Notes: a model not told the origin generated them from the sequence alone. Positions 45,460 to 55,595 are shown, counted from the first letter of the stretch. The stretch is DNA of 64,000 nucleotides from Laspinema palackyanum D2c (GCF_025370875.1 NZ_JAMXFD010000006.1:1-64000), one strand, 5' to 3'. Translations and numbers: made by a program.

Positions 45460-46041
45460 TTAATTTACAACTTGAGCGCTATGACTGCGGGGGTCAGTTT
45501 TACTGGCATTTTTCGGGACTGCCGCACTATTCAATACTGAACTTTGACCTTTAGCCTTGGCATGAGGTAACGGATTACCGGCAATTAAAGCTTCGATATT
45601 TTCCGCCATCACGCCTTGAGGGATTTCCCCGATCGCCTCCGCGATCGCCTCTCCATCTCCACCTAAAAACACAAAATGAGGAATGCCATCTACCCGATAT
45701 TTAGTCAACTCCGGTAACCACTTGGTATTGTCCACATTCAACATCACAAAATTAACGCTTTCTGCATATTCCGTTTCCAGTTCTTTCATGAACGGTGCCA
45801 TTGCCATACAGCTCGTGCACCAATTAGCATAAAATTCCATCAGAGTTGGTTTGCCATTCTCCAGTGCCACCTCATAAGGGATTGAATCCGTCTCCAGATC
45901 CGTTAAGGAAACCGTACTCGATTCCGTCCGTAATCCCAGAAAAATTCCCACCGCCAGGACCGTAGCGGTAAGGACAATAATCAGATTTCTAAGTTGATTC
46001 AGGAATGAAGTCGGGGTTTTTTCAGGTAAATTCGCAGTCAT
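45460..46041 (-). CDS. Membrane-anchored thioredoxin-like protein (TxlA/HCF164 type)
   Basis: A 193-residue protein with one N-terminal transmembrane helix (about 19-38) and a thioredoxin domain with active site WCTSC (W74-C78) and a cis-proline in VDGIPHFVF. It matches cyanobacterial TxlA and plastid HCF164, which carry reducing power across the thylakoid membrane for cytochrome b6f assembly. The ATG at 46041 is chosen because AGAGG lies a few bases upstream; a longer frame starting at 46059 is possible. The tail after residue 165 is low-complexity. Confidence 0.87.
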   Translation of the reverse strand: MTANLPEKTPTSFLNQLRNLIIVLTATVLAVGIFLGLRTESSTVSLTDLETDSIPYEVALENGKPTLMEFYANWCTSCMAMAPFMKELETEYAESVNFVMLNVDNTKWLPELTKYRVDGIPHFVFLGGDGEAIAEAIGEIPQGVMAENIEALIAGNPLPHAKAKGQSSVLNSAAVPKNASKTDPRSHSAQVVN

Positions 46042-46286
46042 CGCCTCTTTGATTACCAATTATTACAAGTTGTTTCTAGTTTAGCGAACGATCGCCCATT
46101 ACGAGGGATGAGGCGATGGGGAGGGGATTCTGCGTTAGGGTCGGGGTGGAGGAGTGGGCGCGAACTGCATTTTGTAGAGAAGCCACGCTAGAATAAGATT
46201 CGGGAATCTTGATAAGAATTCGTCAGTCAATTCCCCACCGCGTTTTACCCCTTTCCTCATCTAAAGCAATTCATTCAAAGTAAACC

Positions 46287-46691
46287 GTGAAAAAACGAGT
46301 TACCCTAACCTTTCCTAAACGGTCAGTGCAAATGCCAATTACTTATCGATTGGCGAAAGATTTTAACGTTGCTGCTAATATTATTCGGGCCCAGGTTGCC
46401 CCCAACCAAGTCGGTACTCTGGTGGTTGAATTATCCGGAGATATTGATCAACTGGATGCGGCAATGGATTGGATGCGCGCCCATGATATTACCATTTCCT
46501 TGGCCTCGCGGGAGATATCAATTGATGAAGAAATTTGTGTTCACTGCGGACTTTGTACCGGAGTTTGTCCAACAGAAGCCCTGCATCTCAACCGGGAGAG
46601 TTTTCAACTGAATTTCACGCGATCGCGCTGTGTCGTTTGTGAACAATGTATTCCCACTTGTCCCGTCCAAGCTATTTCCACAAATCTTTAA
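46287..46691 (+). CDS. NIL-domain 2x[4Fe-4S] ferredoxin
   Basis: A 134-residue protein. A NIL domain (about 1-75, the small ligand-sensing fold also found in methionine ABC transporters) precedes a bacterial-type ferredoxin with two cluster motifs, CVHCGLCTGVCP and CVVCEQCIPTCP. Such proteins are widespread in cyanobacteria and may be redox-linked sensors of sulfur amino acids. The start is a GTG at 46287 (MKKRVTLTFPKR). A small membrane-protein gene follows 62 bp downstream on the same strand. Confidence 0.87.
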   Translation: MKKRVTLTFPKRSVQMPITYRLAKDFNVAANIIRAQVAPNQVGTLVVELSGDIDQLDAAMDWMRAHDITISLASREISIDEEICVHCGLCTGVCPTEALHLNRESFQLNFTRSRCVVCEQCIPTCPVQAISTNL

Positions 46692-46753
46692 GGTCCCCAG
46701 GATGGGGGAAACCCTCCAGGCGTGGGTTTGTAACAAGTGTCCGAGGAGATTCC

Positions 46754-47179
46754 ATGTTGTTTTTCAAAAACCTGCCCCGGCTGTCTCTGCTCCTGCTTGC
46801 GCTGACTTATTTTAACTTTGGCTGGAGATTAGCCACCACCCAATCCCCCTTGTGGGTGTGGGTTTTATCTCTCATTTTGACCTTTCTGATGGCCGAGGCT
46901 TTAGCAGCACCTTGGTCAATTATCCGCACGTTTTCAGTGCGTTGGTTAAAATCCGATTACCGGACATTTTTTACAGTCATGTCCGGTGCTTTTTTTCTCG
47001 TGGTTTTCCTGTCTTGGTTGCATATTTCCGCTTACGGATTAGCGTTATTTGTCTCCGCCGCGATGGCTAGACTGGACCTGCAAACGGGTCCGTTCCGTCC
47101 CTGGCAAGATTTTTTAATTTTATTTGTCGTAGCAACCTTGGGGTTGAGTCTCGGTTGGGGCCTCTACTTCATCTTCTAA
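46754..47179 (+). CDS. Conserved cyanobacterial membrane protein
   Basis: A 141-residue protein with about five hydrophobic helices (LSLLLLALTYFNFGW, WVWVLSLILTFLMAEALA, FFTVMSGAFFLVVFLSWLHISAYGLALFV, FLILFVVATLGLSLGWGLYFIF). GAGGAG lies a few bases before the ATG at 46754, supporting this start; a longer frame from 46646 overlaps the ferredoxin gene. Function unknown. A weak inverted repeat (gggactc/gagtccc, 47199-47220) follows. Confidence 0.75.
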   Translation: MLFFKNLPRLSLLLLALTYFNFGWRLATTQSPLWVWVLSLILTFLMAEALAAPWSIIRTFSVRWLKSDYRTFFTVMSGAFFLVVFLSWLHISAYGLALFVSAAMARLDLQTGPFRPWQDFLILFVVATLGLSLGWGLYFIF

Positions 47180-47350
47180 ATCTCTTCAGCCATCAATCGG
47201 GACTCGCCGAGTTGAGTCCCCGATTAGATGCTAGGGCGGGGAGGATGTAAGATAAAAAGACACAAGCAAACATCGAGATGCCTGCGGATCTGGAACGGAT
47301 GCCAGAAGTAAAGCGGGCAGATCTGGCCTCATGGGAGAAGGGAACTGGAG

Positions 47351-47932
47351 ATGACCTCTGAGAAAACGGAATTAAAAACAACAGACCCCATCGAATCAAG
47401 CGGGTGGAAGCAGTTGCGAGACAACGTGCAAATTTTGGCGATCGCCTTGATTTTAGCCCTAGGGATTCGAGCCTTTGTCGCGGAACCGCGATTTATTCCC
47501 TCCGTTTCAATGGTCCCGACCCTAGAAGTCGGCGATCGCATCGTCGTCGAAAAACTCTCCTATCACTGGCGATCGCCCACCACCGGAGATATCATCGTCT
47601 TCGACCCGCCAGCAGCCCTTCAACAGTACGGTTACACCAAAAACCAAGCCTTTATCAAACGAGTCATTGCCACCGAAGGTCAGTTTGTCCGCATTCACAA
47701 CGGCCAACTCTACCTCAATGACGAACCCTTACAAGAAGAATATATCGCCGAACCCCCAGACTATGAGTGGGGTCCCCAACAAGTCCCCAACGACACCGTA
47801 TTTGTCATGGGAGATAACCGTAATAACAGTAATGATTCCCATGTTTGGGGGTTTTTACCCAAAACCAACATCATTGGCCGCGCAGTCGGGCGATTTTGGC
47901 CCGTCAATCGGATCGGTTTCCTCGACAATTAA
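47351..47932 (+). CDS. lepB: Signal peptidase I (LepB)
   Basis: A 193-residue type I signal peptidase. One transmembrane helix (about 27-45) precedes box B SVSMVPTLEVGDRI with nucleophile Ser53, the catalytic-lysine box AFIKRVIATEG (K103) and box E GDNRNNSNDSHVWG. It cleaves Sec and Tat signal peptides at the outer face of the plasma or thylakoid membrane. The length matches cyanobacterial LepB1/LepB2 paralogues. It is a single gene, with a DUF1825 gene 138 bp downstream. Confidence 0.93.
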   Translation: MTSEKTELKTTDPIESSGWKQLRDNVQILAIALILALGIRAFVAEPRFIPSVSMVPTLEVGDRIVVEKLSYHWRSPTTGDIIVFDPPAALQQYGYTKNQAFIKRVIATEGQFVRIHNGQLYLNDEPLQEEYIAEPPDYEWGPQQVPNDTVFVMGDNRNNSNDSHVWGFLPKTNIIGRAVGRFWPVNRIGFLDN

Positions 47933-48070
47933 CGGCAAATTTCCCTCAAAAACCCGGTAGAAATCTATTCTTGACTAAAACCATTTTCCACCACTGCACT
48001 AAAATAATAAGATAGAGGGTGGGAACTCCCACCGACCGGGGAAACGAGTATAAGAGAAACTGGGAAAACA

Positions 48071-48394
48071 ATGGGTTTTTTTGATTCTGAAATCGTTCAG
48101 CAAGAAGCCAAAGAGCTGTTTGAAGATTATCGTTCTTTGATCCAACTGGGCAGCAATTACGGAAAATTTGATAGAGAAGGGAAAAAGCTCTATATCGACC
48201 GCATGGAAGCCATGATGGATCGGTACAGCATTTTTATGAAACGCTTTGAACTTTCCGAAGACTTCATGGCCCAAATGACCGTTGAACAGCTTAAGACCCA
48301 ACTGGGTCAATTTGGCATGACACCGCAGCAAATGTTTCAACAAATGCACCAAACCCTAGAGCGCATGAAAAAGCAATTAGAACAAGAGACTTAA
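48071..48394 (+). CDS. DUF1825 family protein
   Basis: A 107-residue, mainly helical, charged protein (MGFFDSEIVQQEAKELFEDYRSL...MTPQQMFQQMHQTLERMKKQLEQET) that I recognise as the cyanobacterium-specific DUF1825 family. It is soluble and has no predicted active site. It is conserved in cyanobacteria but unassigned. Good spacing from lepB suggests an independent promoter. Confidence 0.85.
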   Translation: MGFFDSEIVQQEAKELFEDYRSLIQLGSNYGKFDREGKKLYIDRMEAMMDRYSIFMKRFELSEDFMAQMTVEQLKTQLGQFGMTPQQMFQQMHQTLERMKKQLEQET

Positions 48395-48483
48395 AAGCTC
48401 ACCACCGAGTCAACATCCCTATCGCCCAGGGACTCTTTTACCCCTAGTCAAAGGGAAATGAGCGCCCACATAGACTCCTGATT

Positions 48484-48610
48484 GAGATGGGGGAGAGACG
48501 GGAGATGGGGGAGAGATGGGAGATGGGAGAGACGGGAGATTGACTTCAGTCCTTCTCCCCCGTTCAACGTCCCGACTTCAGTCGTTTCTTCTCCCCATCT
48601 CCCCCATTTT
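48484..48610. repeat. Low-complexity purine/pyrimidine inverted repeat
   Basis: A GA-rich strand (about 48484-48540, short gggagatgggagaga-type repeats) is followed by a CT-rich strand (about 48586-48620, tctccccatctccccc), so the two halves are imperfectly complementary. A copy of the cgacttcagtcg palindrome motif lies between them, at about 48574-48585. It sits between the convergent DUF1825 and penicillin-binding protein genes. Confidence 0.6.
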
Positions 48611-48634
48611 CCCAATTTCCCCGGCCAAACCGAC

Positions 48635-50560
48635 TTATTGCGGGGGGTCAAACTGCCCAGGAGAGGGGAAGTTTTCCACCGGCTTCCCTTGCATCGCCTG
48701 ATGCATGAAATCTCGCCAAATGGGGGCAACAAAACCGCCACCCGTCGCTCCAGAAGCCAAAGGTCTGTTATCATCATTGCCGACCCAGACCGCAGCGGAT
48801 AATTGAGGAACATACCCCACAAACCAGATATCCCGTTGAGAAGAAGTCGTTCCCGTCTTCCCAGCCGCTGGACGGCCTATCCGGGCACTGGTTGCCGTTC
48901 CCTGACTAATCACCCCTTGCAGGACATTCGTCAGAGAGGCCACCGACCAAGGATCGAGGACCAGCTTAGGTTTAGGGGTATTGTCCAGCAAGATATTTCC
49001 CATGCTATCCGTCACTTGGACAATAAAGGTCGGATCCGAATGCCAACCATTGCTGGCAAAAGTGGCAAAAGCCCCAGCCATTTCCATCGGCGTCATATCG
49101 ATCGCCCCTAACGGCATAGAAATCACAGGTTCCATCGGACTGGTAATTCCCAGGGAACGGCAAATTTCAATGACTTTATTTAAACCCACCGCTTGGCCGA
49201 GTTTAATCGCTGGAATGTTCAGAGAGACTTCCAATGCCTTGCGAATCGATACCGCCCCTGAAAAACCGCCGCCATAGTTTTGCGGTGAGTAATACCCATC
49301 CCCGTCACGATAGCTCACCGGGCTATCTTGGACAATGGAATCCGGGCCGTAGCCACCGTGAGCAAAGGCCGCATAATAAACAAACGGCTTAAACGCCGAA
49401 CCCGTTTGCCGTCGCGCCTGAATCGCTCGGTTATATTGGCTGCTTTGAAAATCCACACCCCCCACCATCGCTTTCACGAAGTGAGTGCGCGGATCTACCG
49501 CCACTAGGGCAACTTGACCATTGGTGCGGCTATAGAACAGTCCCTGATAATACAGCCGCTCATGCCAACGCCGGACCGTTTCTTCCGCCATCCGTTGGAA
49601 ATTCATATCAATCGTGGTTTGAACCCGCATCCCGCCCTTGAGGACTGCATCCCGCCCGAAACGGCGAGTCAACTCCTGAATCACCGCATCGGTGACATAG
49701 GGGAGATTACTTTGACCGAATGAGGTAATTCGTCCCACCAATAGCGGTTGCTTACGAGCTTCTGCTTCCTCTTCTGCGGTAATCCACTTCAGGTCACGCA
49801 TTCGGCCCAGTACCACCGCCTGCCGTTGTTTGGCGAGGGGATAGTTCACAAAAGGACTAAATTCTTCCGGGGCCTGGATGATGCCCGCCAGCATCGCCGA
49901 CTCTGCCAGGGTCAACTCCGAGGAGGGCTTATTAAAATAACTCTGGGAAGCCGTTTCAATCCCATATAAGTTATGCCCCCAGTACACCTGATTCAGATAG
50001 AGTTCTAAAATCTCGTTTTTTTCGAGAATTTGCTCCATGCGAATCGCCAGAACCGCCTCAGCCGATTTCCGGCTAAAGGAGCGATTCGGAGACAAAAAGA
50101 GGTTTTTAACCAACTGCATCGTCAGGGTCGAGCCACCTTCGACGGTCTCCCCTTGCTCGATGTTGGCGACCAAGGCCCGCATCACCCCCCCGGGGTTAAT
50201 TCCGTGGTGGAGGTAAAAGTGGCTGTCTTCAATGGCTAGAACGGCTCGTTTGAGGTTCGGGGAAATATTATCTAAAGGAACCACTTCCCGGTTGGCTTCA
50301 TCATGAATCCGGGTTAAAAGAGTCCCATTAATATCGTAAATGTAAGTCGTTTCTGTGGGAACATAGGTGCGTAACACTCGGACGTCAGGAAGGTTGCGGA
50401 AGCTCAAGGCCAAGCCGACCAGTCCACCAGCCACGACCGAACTGAGCAACATGGTCATTCCGAGCAGAGTTCCTGCGGTGACTTTGCTGACGCCCTGAAA
50501 AAAGCTGAAAATTGGTGCGGAGTCTCCAGGGGGATTTTGTCTAATCGTGTTAGTAGACAC
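48635..50560 (-). CDS. Class A penicillin-binding protein (PBP1A type)
   Basis: A 641-residue bifunctional peptidoglycan synthase. A transmembrane anchor (about 29-53) is followed by a GT51 transglycosylase (EDSHFYLHHGINPGG with E111; GGSTLTMQLVKNLF; ELYLNQVYWG) and a transpeptidase with SxxK at S388 (TGSAFKPF), SLN at 446-448 and KTGTTSS at 568-574. It polymerises lipid II and crosslinks the peptides. The protein ends shortly after the transpeptidase domain without a long tail. The 48-bp A/T-rich leader and ATG at 50560 look canonical. Confidence 0.93.
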   Translation of the reverse strand: MSTNTIRQNPPGDSAPIFSFFQGVSKVTAGTLLGMTMLLSSVVAGGLVGLALSFRNLPDVRVLRTYVPTETTYIYDINGTLLTRIHDEANREVVPLDNISPNLKRAVLAIEDSHFYLHHGINPGGVMRALVANIEQGETVEGGSTLTMQLVKNLFLSPNRSFSRKSAEAVLAIRMEQILEKNEILELYLNQVYWGHNLYGIETASQSYFNKPSSELTLAESAMLAGIIQAPEEFSPFVNYPLAKQRQAVVLGRMRDLKWITAEEEAEARKQPLLVGRITSFGQSNLPYVTDAVIQELTRRFGRDAVLKGGMRVQTTIDMNFQRMAEETVRRWHERLYYQGLFYSRTNGQVALVAVDPRTHFVKAMVGGVDFQSSQYNRAIQARRQTGSAFKPFVYYAAFAHGGYGPDSIVQDSPVSYRDGDGYYSPQNYGGGFSGAVSIRKALEVSLNIPAIKLGQAVGLNKVIEICRSLGITSPMEPVISMPLGAIDMTPMEMAGAFATFASNGWHSDPTFIVQVTDSMGNILLDNTPKPKLVLDPWSVASLTNVLQGVISQGTATSARIGRPAAGKTGTTSSQRDIWFVGYVPQLSAAVWVGNDDNRPLASGATGGGFVAPIWRDFMHQAMQGKPVENFPSPGQFDPPQ

Positions 50561-51177
50561 GGCGATTTTACTTCCTCTCTAATCAAAGCTCAATAGGATG
50601 AAAGGCGGACCGGGCAACTGGGGATACAGGCGAGGTCAAGTCATTTGGGAGCAATTTTAGCGCGATCGCAGAACAATTGGTGGAAGCGATTTTACCGATG
50701 CAGTTTATCATCCCTGGTCCATTTCTGCCGGAGTGCCAAACGCTTCCTCCCATAATTCCCTAAATTCCCTAAATAGATCGACAAGTTGCAACCCGAACAA
50801 TCCGGATCCCCCGATCGCCATCTCAGTGTAGTCCCTGGAACTGAAGTTTGGTGTTTGTGGTCGATCGCCCCCTTTGAAATTCCCCGACGCTGACCGGAGT
50901 AGAGGGGGCCTGAACATAGCACGTTATCCCTGAAACACTCCACAGGAATACAGTCTTGGTTTTTAGCACTGATTTTTAGCGCTAATTTTGGCACTCTAAT
51001 TTTGGCAATTATAGTACGCTTCACTCCGTCAACCCCTGATTACGTTCCCGACCCCCGGATCCGAAATCAACCTTATTTAGAATAGGTAGAGTGAGGGGTT
51101 ACCCAATTTTTCGGTACACTTGTAAGTCACCAAGCAACTCAAGCATTTGTACAACCTGGCATTAGAAGATAAAACCC
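50561..51177. other. Intergenic region upstream of tyrS
   Basis: About 617 bp between the divergent penicillin-binding protein and tyrS. An open frame at 50692-51024 on the minus strand has atypical composition and no recognisable motif, so it is not called. A duplicated aattccct aa segment occurs near 50755-50776. I see no tRNA or T-box-like structure. Confidence 0.45.
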
Positions 51178-52389
51178 TTGAATCAAAGTTTATCCTGGCT
51201 GCACCGTGGTGTCAGCGAAATTTTTCCCAATCAACCTGAATCCCCGGACCCTAATGAGTCCTTGGTTGCCCGTCTGCACCTTGCAGACCGCCCCTTACGG
51301 GTTAAGTTAGGCATCGACCCCACGGGTGCCGATATCCACCTGGGTCACAGCATCCCGGTCCGCAAAATGCGGGCGTTTCAAGATGCCGGTCATACAGCAG
51401 TTTTGATTATTGGGGACTTTACTGCCCAAATTGGCGACCCCACGGGCAAATCAGAAGTCCGTCGCCAACTCACGGCAGAAGATGTCCAGCGCAATGCCCA
51501 AACCTATCTCGACCAAGTTCGTTCCATTTTAGATTTCGATACCCCCGGACGTCTCGAAATTCGCTACAACTCCGAGTGGTTGTCAAAACTGAATTTAGCC
51601 AAAATTCAGGAACTCTTAACCACGATGACTGTGGGACAAATGTTAGCGAAAGAGGGATTCGCCGATCGCTACGAGAAAGGCAACCCCATCTACCTCCATG
51701 AGTTCCTCTATCCCCTGATGCAAGGCTATGATTCGGTAGCGGTTCAGTCCGATGTGGAACTGGGCGGGACGGACCAAAAGTTTAATATTGCCGTGGGACG
51801 GGATTTACAGCGCTATTTCGGCCAAGTGCCTCAGTTTGGCCTCCTCATGCCGATTTTGTTGGGGACCGATGGCACCCAGAAGATGTCTAAATCCCTGAAT
51901 AATTATGTGGGTCTGGCGGAAGAACCCCTATCCATGTATTCCAAGTTGGAGAAGATTCCCGACTCCCTGATTGAGCAATATTTTGAACTGTTAACCCCGT
52001 TAGCATTGGACGAGTTACCGGAAAACCCTCGCGATCGCCAAAAATTACTGGCAACCACGGTGGTGGCCCATCAACATGGGGAAGAGGCGGCAAAAGAGGC
52101 CCGACGCGCAGCGGAAACCCTGGTCCAAGGGGATGCAACCCAAGCTGAAGCGGTCCCAGAATTTTCGTTGGCCGGGGTGGAATTTCCCGCCAAACTGTTT
52201 TATATCCTCAATCTGAGTGGATTATGCGCCAGTAGTTCTGATGCGCGACGCCAGATTAAAGGGGGGGCAGTGCGTTTAGATGGCGATCGCATTGCTGACG
52301 AAAATCTCTCCTTTGAATCCATTGCCGACCTCAATCATAAGGTTTTACAAGTCGGTAAAAAGAAATTCGTGCGCCTAGTCCAGTCCTAA
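51178..52389 (+). CDS. tyrS: Tyrosyl-tRNA synthetase
   Basis: A 403-residue class I aminoacyl-tRNA synthetase. The HIGH-type motif is HLGH (54-57), the KMSKS loop is at 235-239, and an S4 RNA-binding domain ends the protein (about 335-400; [21 protein letters not shown]). It charges tRNA-Tyr. The TTG at 51178 is the likely start, giving [13 protein letters not shown] saw no better upstream ATG. pyrF follows 26 bp downstream, so the two are probably co-transcribed. Confidence 0.95.
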   Translation: MNQSLSWLHRGVSEIFPNQPESPDPNESLVARLHLADRPLRVKLGIDPTGADIHLGHSIPVRKMRAFQDAGHTAVLIIGDFTAQIGDPTGKSEVRRQLTAEDVQRNAQTYLDQVRSILDFDTPGRLEIRYNSEWLSKLNLAKIQELLTTMTVGQMLAKEGFADRYEKGNPIYLHEFLYPLMQGYDSVAVQSDVELGGTDQKFNIAVGRDLQRYFGQVPQFGLLMPILLGTDGTQKMSKSLNNYVGLAEEPLSMYSKLEKIPDSLIEQYFELLTPLALDELPENPRDRQKLLATTVVAHQHGEEAAKEARRAAETLVQGDATQAEAVPEFSLAGVEFPAKLFYILNLSGLCASSSDARRQIKGGAVRLDGDRIADENLSFESIADLNHKVLQVGKKKFVRLVQS

Positions 52390-52415
52390 CCTTTATCCCC
52401 CTCTCCCCTGTAATT

Positions 52416-53120
52416 ATGTCTGTTTGCGATCGCATTATCGTTCCTCTGGATGTCCCCACTCAAACCGATGCCCTCACCCTAATTGATGCCCTTCCCGAGG
52501 TCTCGTTTTGGAAAGTGGGACTAGAACTGTTTGTCAGTTCCGGTCCCAGCATCCTCTCGGAACTTAAAACTCGCCAAAAACGGATTTTTCTCGACCTGAA
52601 ATTTCACGATATCCCCAACACCGTGGCCGGGGCCTGTCGGTCTGCGGCCCAGTATCAAGTCGATTTGCTGACCATTCACGCCACCTGTGGACGCAGGGCA
52701 CTCAAAGATGCTCAAACTGCCTTAGTGGAAACTGCTGGAGAGCAAGCGCCTAAATTGATTGCTATTACCCTGTTAACCAGTCTAAATTCCAGGGATTTAG
52801 CGTTTGACCTCAAAATTCCTGTTGAATTGCCCGAATATGCCTTACAGATGGCTTTAATAGCGAAAGAGAGTGGCTTGCCTGGGGCGGTTTGTTCTCCTCA
52901 TGAAGCGGCACAATTGCGATCGGTTTGTGGGTCTGAGTTTCTGTTAGTCTGTCCAGGAGTTCGTCCCACTTGGTCAGAAGCGGGAGATCAACGACGGGCG
53001 ATGACTCCTGGGGAGGCGATTAAAGCAGGGGCTGATTATTTGGTGATTGGGCGACCCATCACCGCCTCGGAGGACCCGGGGGCGGCATTTCAGCGGATTT
53101 GTGAAGAGATAGAGGGATGA
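52416..53120 (+). CDS. pyrF: Orotidine-5'-phosphate decarboxylase PyrF
   Basis: A 234-residue TIM-barrel enzyme with the OMP decarboxylase catalytic signature [12 protein letters not shown] (D60, K62, D65) and the C-terminal phosphate-binding segments LLVCPGVRP and YLVIGRPIT. It converts OMP to UMP, the last step of de novo pyrimidine synthesis. It lies in a tight run after tyrS. The stop codon overlaps the following ATG as ATGA, so the next gene may be coupled to it. Confidence 0.95.
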   Translation: MSVCDRIIVPLDVPTQTDALTLIDALPEVSFWKVGLELFVSSGPSILSELKTRQKRIFLDLKFHDIPNTVAGACRSAAQYQVDLLTIHATCGRRALKDAQTALVETAGEQAPKLIAITLLTSLNSRDLAFDLKIPVELPEYALQMALIAKESGLPGAVCSPHEAAQLRSVCGSEFLLVCPGVRPTWSEAGDQRRAMTPGEAIKAGADYLVIGRPITASEDPGAAFQRICEEIEG

Positions 53121-53941
53121 TGCAGGATTGGGCAAGAGAAGAACCCCACCCTAACCCTCCCCTTGCTAAGGGGAGGGGACCGGAAACCGGAATCTCTAAA
53201 AAGCCCCCCCTTAGCAACGCCATCGGGTTGGGGGGGGTTCTTCCCATGATGGCTCAAGAGGGACCCCACCCTAAGCCCCCCCTTAGTAAGGGGAGGGGAT
53301 CGGAAACCCAAATTTCTCAAAAGCCCCCCCTTAGCAACGCCATCGGGTTGGGGGGGGTTCTTCCCAGAATTGCCGGGGTTCTGCTGTGCTCTTGCGCGGG
53401 GTCTCTCTTACCAGTGGGGGTTAGGGCCGGGATATCACAGCCGATCGCCCAAGTTTCTCCCTCTGTTCCCGGGGTTCGCGGGGTCTGTCCGGCGGATTTA
53501 GACCTATTAATGAGCCAATTGCTGCCGGATTTGCCCGGTTATGTCAATCGCACGATTCAACGAAGTAGTCAAGATTATGTTCCTCGGTTCGTAATTCTCG
53601 CGGGTCGTCCGGAGTTTCAACCTTTGCCTCAAGGTTCAGGGGTGAATCATCCTCCGGTTTCTCGGTTGCCTGGAGATTTAGAAATCGAAGGAGCCGATCC
53701 GGCCGCCCAAGTCTTTTTCACCACTTTAGAACGTCATTATACCGCCACTCAATCTGTCGAATATCAGCAATATCATTGGCTATTTTTATCCCAAACTGAT
53801 GAAGGGTGGCGAGTTAATCAAATGTTTTCTCGCACCGCATATCCAGAAGGGGCAATTCCCACTCCTCCGCGAGATAGTAGTGATAGTGAAATGGCTCAAG
53901 CGGTCCGTTTATGGTTACGAGATTGTCGGTACAGGGATTAG
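53117..53941 (+). CDS. Probable secreted protein with repeat-derived N-terminus
   Basis: The frame opens at an ATG overlapping the pyrF stop (ATGA). It first encodes about 80 residues from two 40-residue in-frame repeats ([29 protein letters not shown]), then a hydrophobic signal-like stretch ([17 protein letters not shown]), then about 175 residues with no family I recognise ([49 protein letters not shown]). The original start may be a TTG inside the second repeat at 53347 ([10 protein letters not shown]), giving about 198 residues. The mature part is likely periplasmic. Confidence 0.68.
   Translation: MMQDWAREEPHPNPPLAKGRGPETGISKKPPLSNAIGLGGVLPMMAQEGPHPKPPLSKGRGSETQISQKPPLSNAIGLGGVLPRIAGVLLCSCAGSLLPVGVRAGISQPIAQVSPSVPGVRGVCPADLDLLMSQLLPDLPGYVNRTIQRSSQDYVPRFVILAGRPEFQPLPQGSGVNHPPVSRLPGDLEIEGADPAAQVFFTTLERHYTATQSVEYQQYHWLFLSQTDEGWRVNQMFSRTAYPEGAIPTPPRDSSDSEMAQAVRLWLRDCRYRD
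53141..53380. repeat. Two tandem 120-bp copies of an intergenic repeat
   Basis: Copy 1 begins near 53141 and copy 2 exactly 120 bp later (53261). Each holds the cccaccctaa-type start, a ccccttagtaaggggagg palindrome, aagccccccttag and a gggttggggggggttct end. The core matches the MITE-like element at 42932-43009. The 120-bp period equals 40 codons, so the reading frame at 53117 stays open across both copies. Confidence 0.85.
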
Positions 53942-53958
53942 GGTTTTTAGTCCCCTGA

Positions 53959-54660
53959 CTATTTCAGTCCGAGTTCTGCTAATTTGGCACTGACCGTTTG
54001 GACATCTTGCCACATCAACCATTTAGGTGAACCTTTTTCTCGGGATGGATTGCGGAGGAGATAGGCCGGATGAAAGATGGGCATACAGAATTTTCCTTCC
54101 CATTCAAACCATTGACCCCGAATTTTAGTAATTCCTCGTTTTTCCTTGAGTAATCCTTTAACTGCTGTTGCTCCCGTTAATAAAATAATGGAGGGATTAA
54201 CTAGACGAATTTGTTCTAAAAGATAGGGTTTACAGGCTTCCATTTCGTCTGGAGTGGGGGCGCGATTTCCCGGGGGACGGCATTTATTGACATTGCAGAT
54301 ATAAACGTCTTTTTCGGTGGAAAGTTTGACGGAGGCGAGGATTTTTTCTAATAACTCTCCACTTTTGCCGACAAAGGGTAATCCGGTTTCATCTTCGGTT
54401 TGACCCGGGGCTTCCCCAATAATCATAATCGGGGCATGAGGATTTCCTCTGCCAATAACCGCGTGAGTTCGATTCGCGCCTAATCCACATCGGTGGCATT
54501 GATTACAGGGGATGGACAGTTCATCAACGGTGCTATAAGTACCGGGGGGAATGGGAATATCGGCACGGGTTGGAATCAGTTCGGGATTAAAGGATGGAGT
54601 ATCAAGGGGTGCATCAAAAGGGGTGATGTCAAATAAATTAAGCTGGTTTTCTTCGGTCAT
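53959..54660 (-). CDS. Family 4 uracil-DNA glycosylase (iron-sulfur type)
   Basis: A 233-residue protein with the family 4 UDG motifs GEAPGQTEDETGLPFVGKSG (about 82-101) and HPAYLLRNPS. The 4Fe-4S ligands are visible as C55-x2-C58 and C127/C143, the latter 16 residues apart as in thermophilic family 4 enzymes. It removes uracil from DNA after cytosine deamination, starting base-excision repair. The first 45 residues are an extra, probably flexible, extension. It is convergent with the gene at 53117. Confidence 0.92.
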   Translation of the reverse strand: MTEENQLNLFDITPFDAPLDTPSFNPELIPTRADIPIPPGTYSTVDELSIPCNQCHRCGLGANRTHAVIGRGNPHAPIMIIGEAPGQTEDETGLPFVGKSGELLEKILASVKLSTEKDVYICNVNKCRPPGNRAPTPDEMEACKPYLLEQIRLVNPSIILLTGATAVKGLLKEKRGITKIRGQWFEWEGKFCMPIFHPAYLLRNPSREKGSPKWLMWQDVQTVSAKLAELGLK

Positions 54661-54938
54661 TTTGTATCCTTAGTTTTGTTTATTTAAAATTATAAACTTT
54701 TTACAAAAGGCTTGAAAGCCTTGGGAAATTTAAGAGGGATTCTTCGGTCAGGGCGGTTTTCGACTTAAAACCAGAGAGGTAAATTATATCAGCCGGTTAA
54801 ATGATTTAAACCCAGGTTTAAGCGGGTTTAGGCTAGTTTTAGCCTAACAGAAAAGGGGATAAAGTGACTCATTACCCATCAGGGTTGGAAAAAATCAGCC
54901 ATCATAGAGGCAACTGAAGTGCTATGTGGCTGGAGGGG

Positions 54939-55595
54939 ATGATGTTACCTGCCCCATTATTTCGTGATCGCGCTGATGCCGGACAACAACTGGCTGAGGC
55001 GGTGATTCAACAACTGACTGAAATCGATCCAGACTTGAAGCGGATGAACCCGATTGTCTATGCGTTGCCGCGAGGGGGATTGCCGATCGCCGCACCCCTG
55101 GCACAGCGATTGGGTTGTCCTTTGGATATCATTGTGGCTAAAAAGATTACGCGCCCAGAGAACCCCGAATTGGCCCTGGGTGCGGTAACGGCGGATGGAG
55201 AGGTCCTCTGGGGGAGGCAGCGTTTGTTGCGACATCAGGTCCGGCAAATGGCTCAACAGGAGGCTCAAGCGAAAGCTCAAGGGCAGTGGAGTCAAATGGC
55301 ATCGGCTTGTCCCCAGGTGGACTCGACAGGGGCTTTGGCCCTGGTGGTGGATGATGGAATTGCCACGGGGATGACAATGGCGGTGGCGGTACAGGCGTTA
55401 CGACAGCGAAATCTGGCCGAAATTTGGATCTGTGTGCCGGTGGCCCCGGAGGAGTTGCTGGAAGAGATAAGCCGGTGGTGCGATCGCCTCCTGGTATTAG
55501 CAACTCCCCATCCGTTTATGAGTGTCAGCCGGTTTTACGAGGCGTTTCCCCAGGTGGAAATGTCTGAGGCGATCGCCTACTTATCCGGCCAATAA
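54939..55595 (+). CDS. Phosphoribosyltransferase-family protein
   Basis: A 218-residue type I phosphoribosyltransferase. The PRPP loop is ALVVDDGIATGMT, preceded by the N-terminal ALPRGGLPIAAPLA and the KKITRPENPELALGA block. It resembles the stand-alone PRTase domain proteins of cyanobacteria with unknown base specificity, rather than a named purine or pyrimidine enzyme. The start is taken at 54939, just after GGAGGGG; ATGs at 54924 and 54942 are alternatives. Confidence 0.8.
   Translation: MMLPAPLFRDRADAGQQLAEAVIQQLTEIDPDLKRMNPIVYALPRGGLPIAAPLAQRLGCPLDIIVAKKITRPENPELALGAVTADGEVLWGRQRLLRHQVRQMAQQEAQAKAQGQWSQMASACPQVDSTGALALVVDDGIATGMTMAVAVQALRQRNLAEIWICVPVAPEELLEEISRWCDRLLVLATPHPFMSVSRFYEAFPQVEMSEAIAYLSGQ

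Noticed and set aside
50692-51024. 110-residue frame upstream of tyrS on the minus strand
   Set aside because: Mixed charge without domains, lies in a divergent promoter region and has no ribosome site that I could see.
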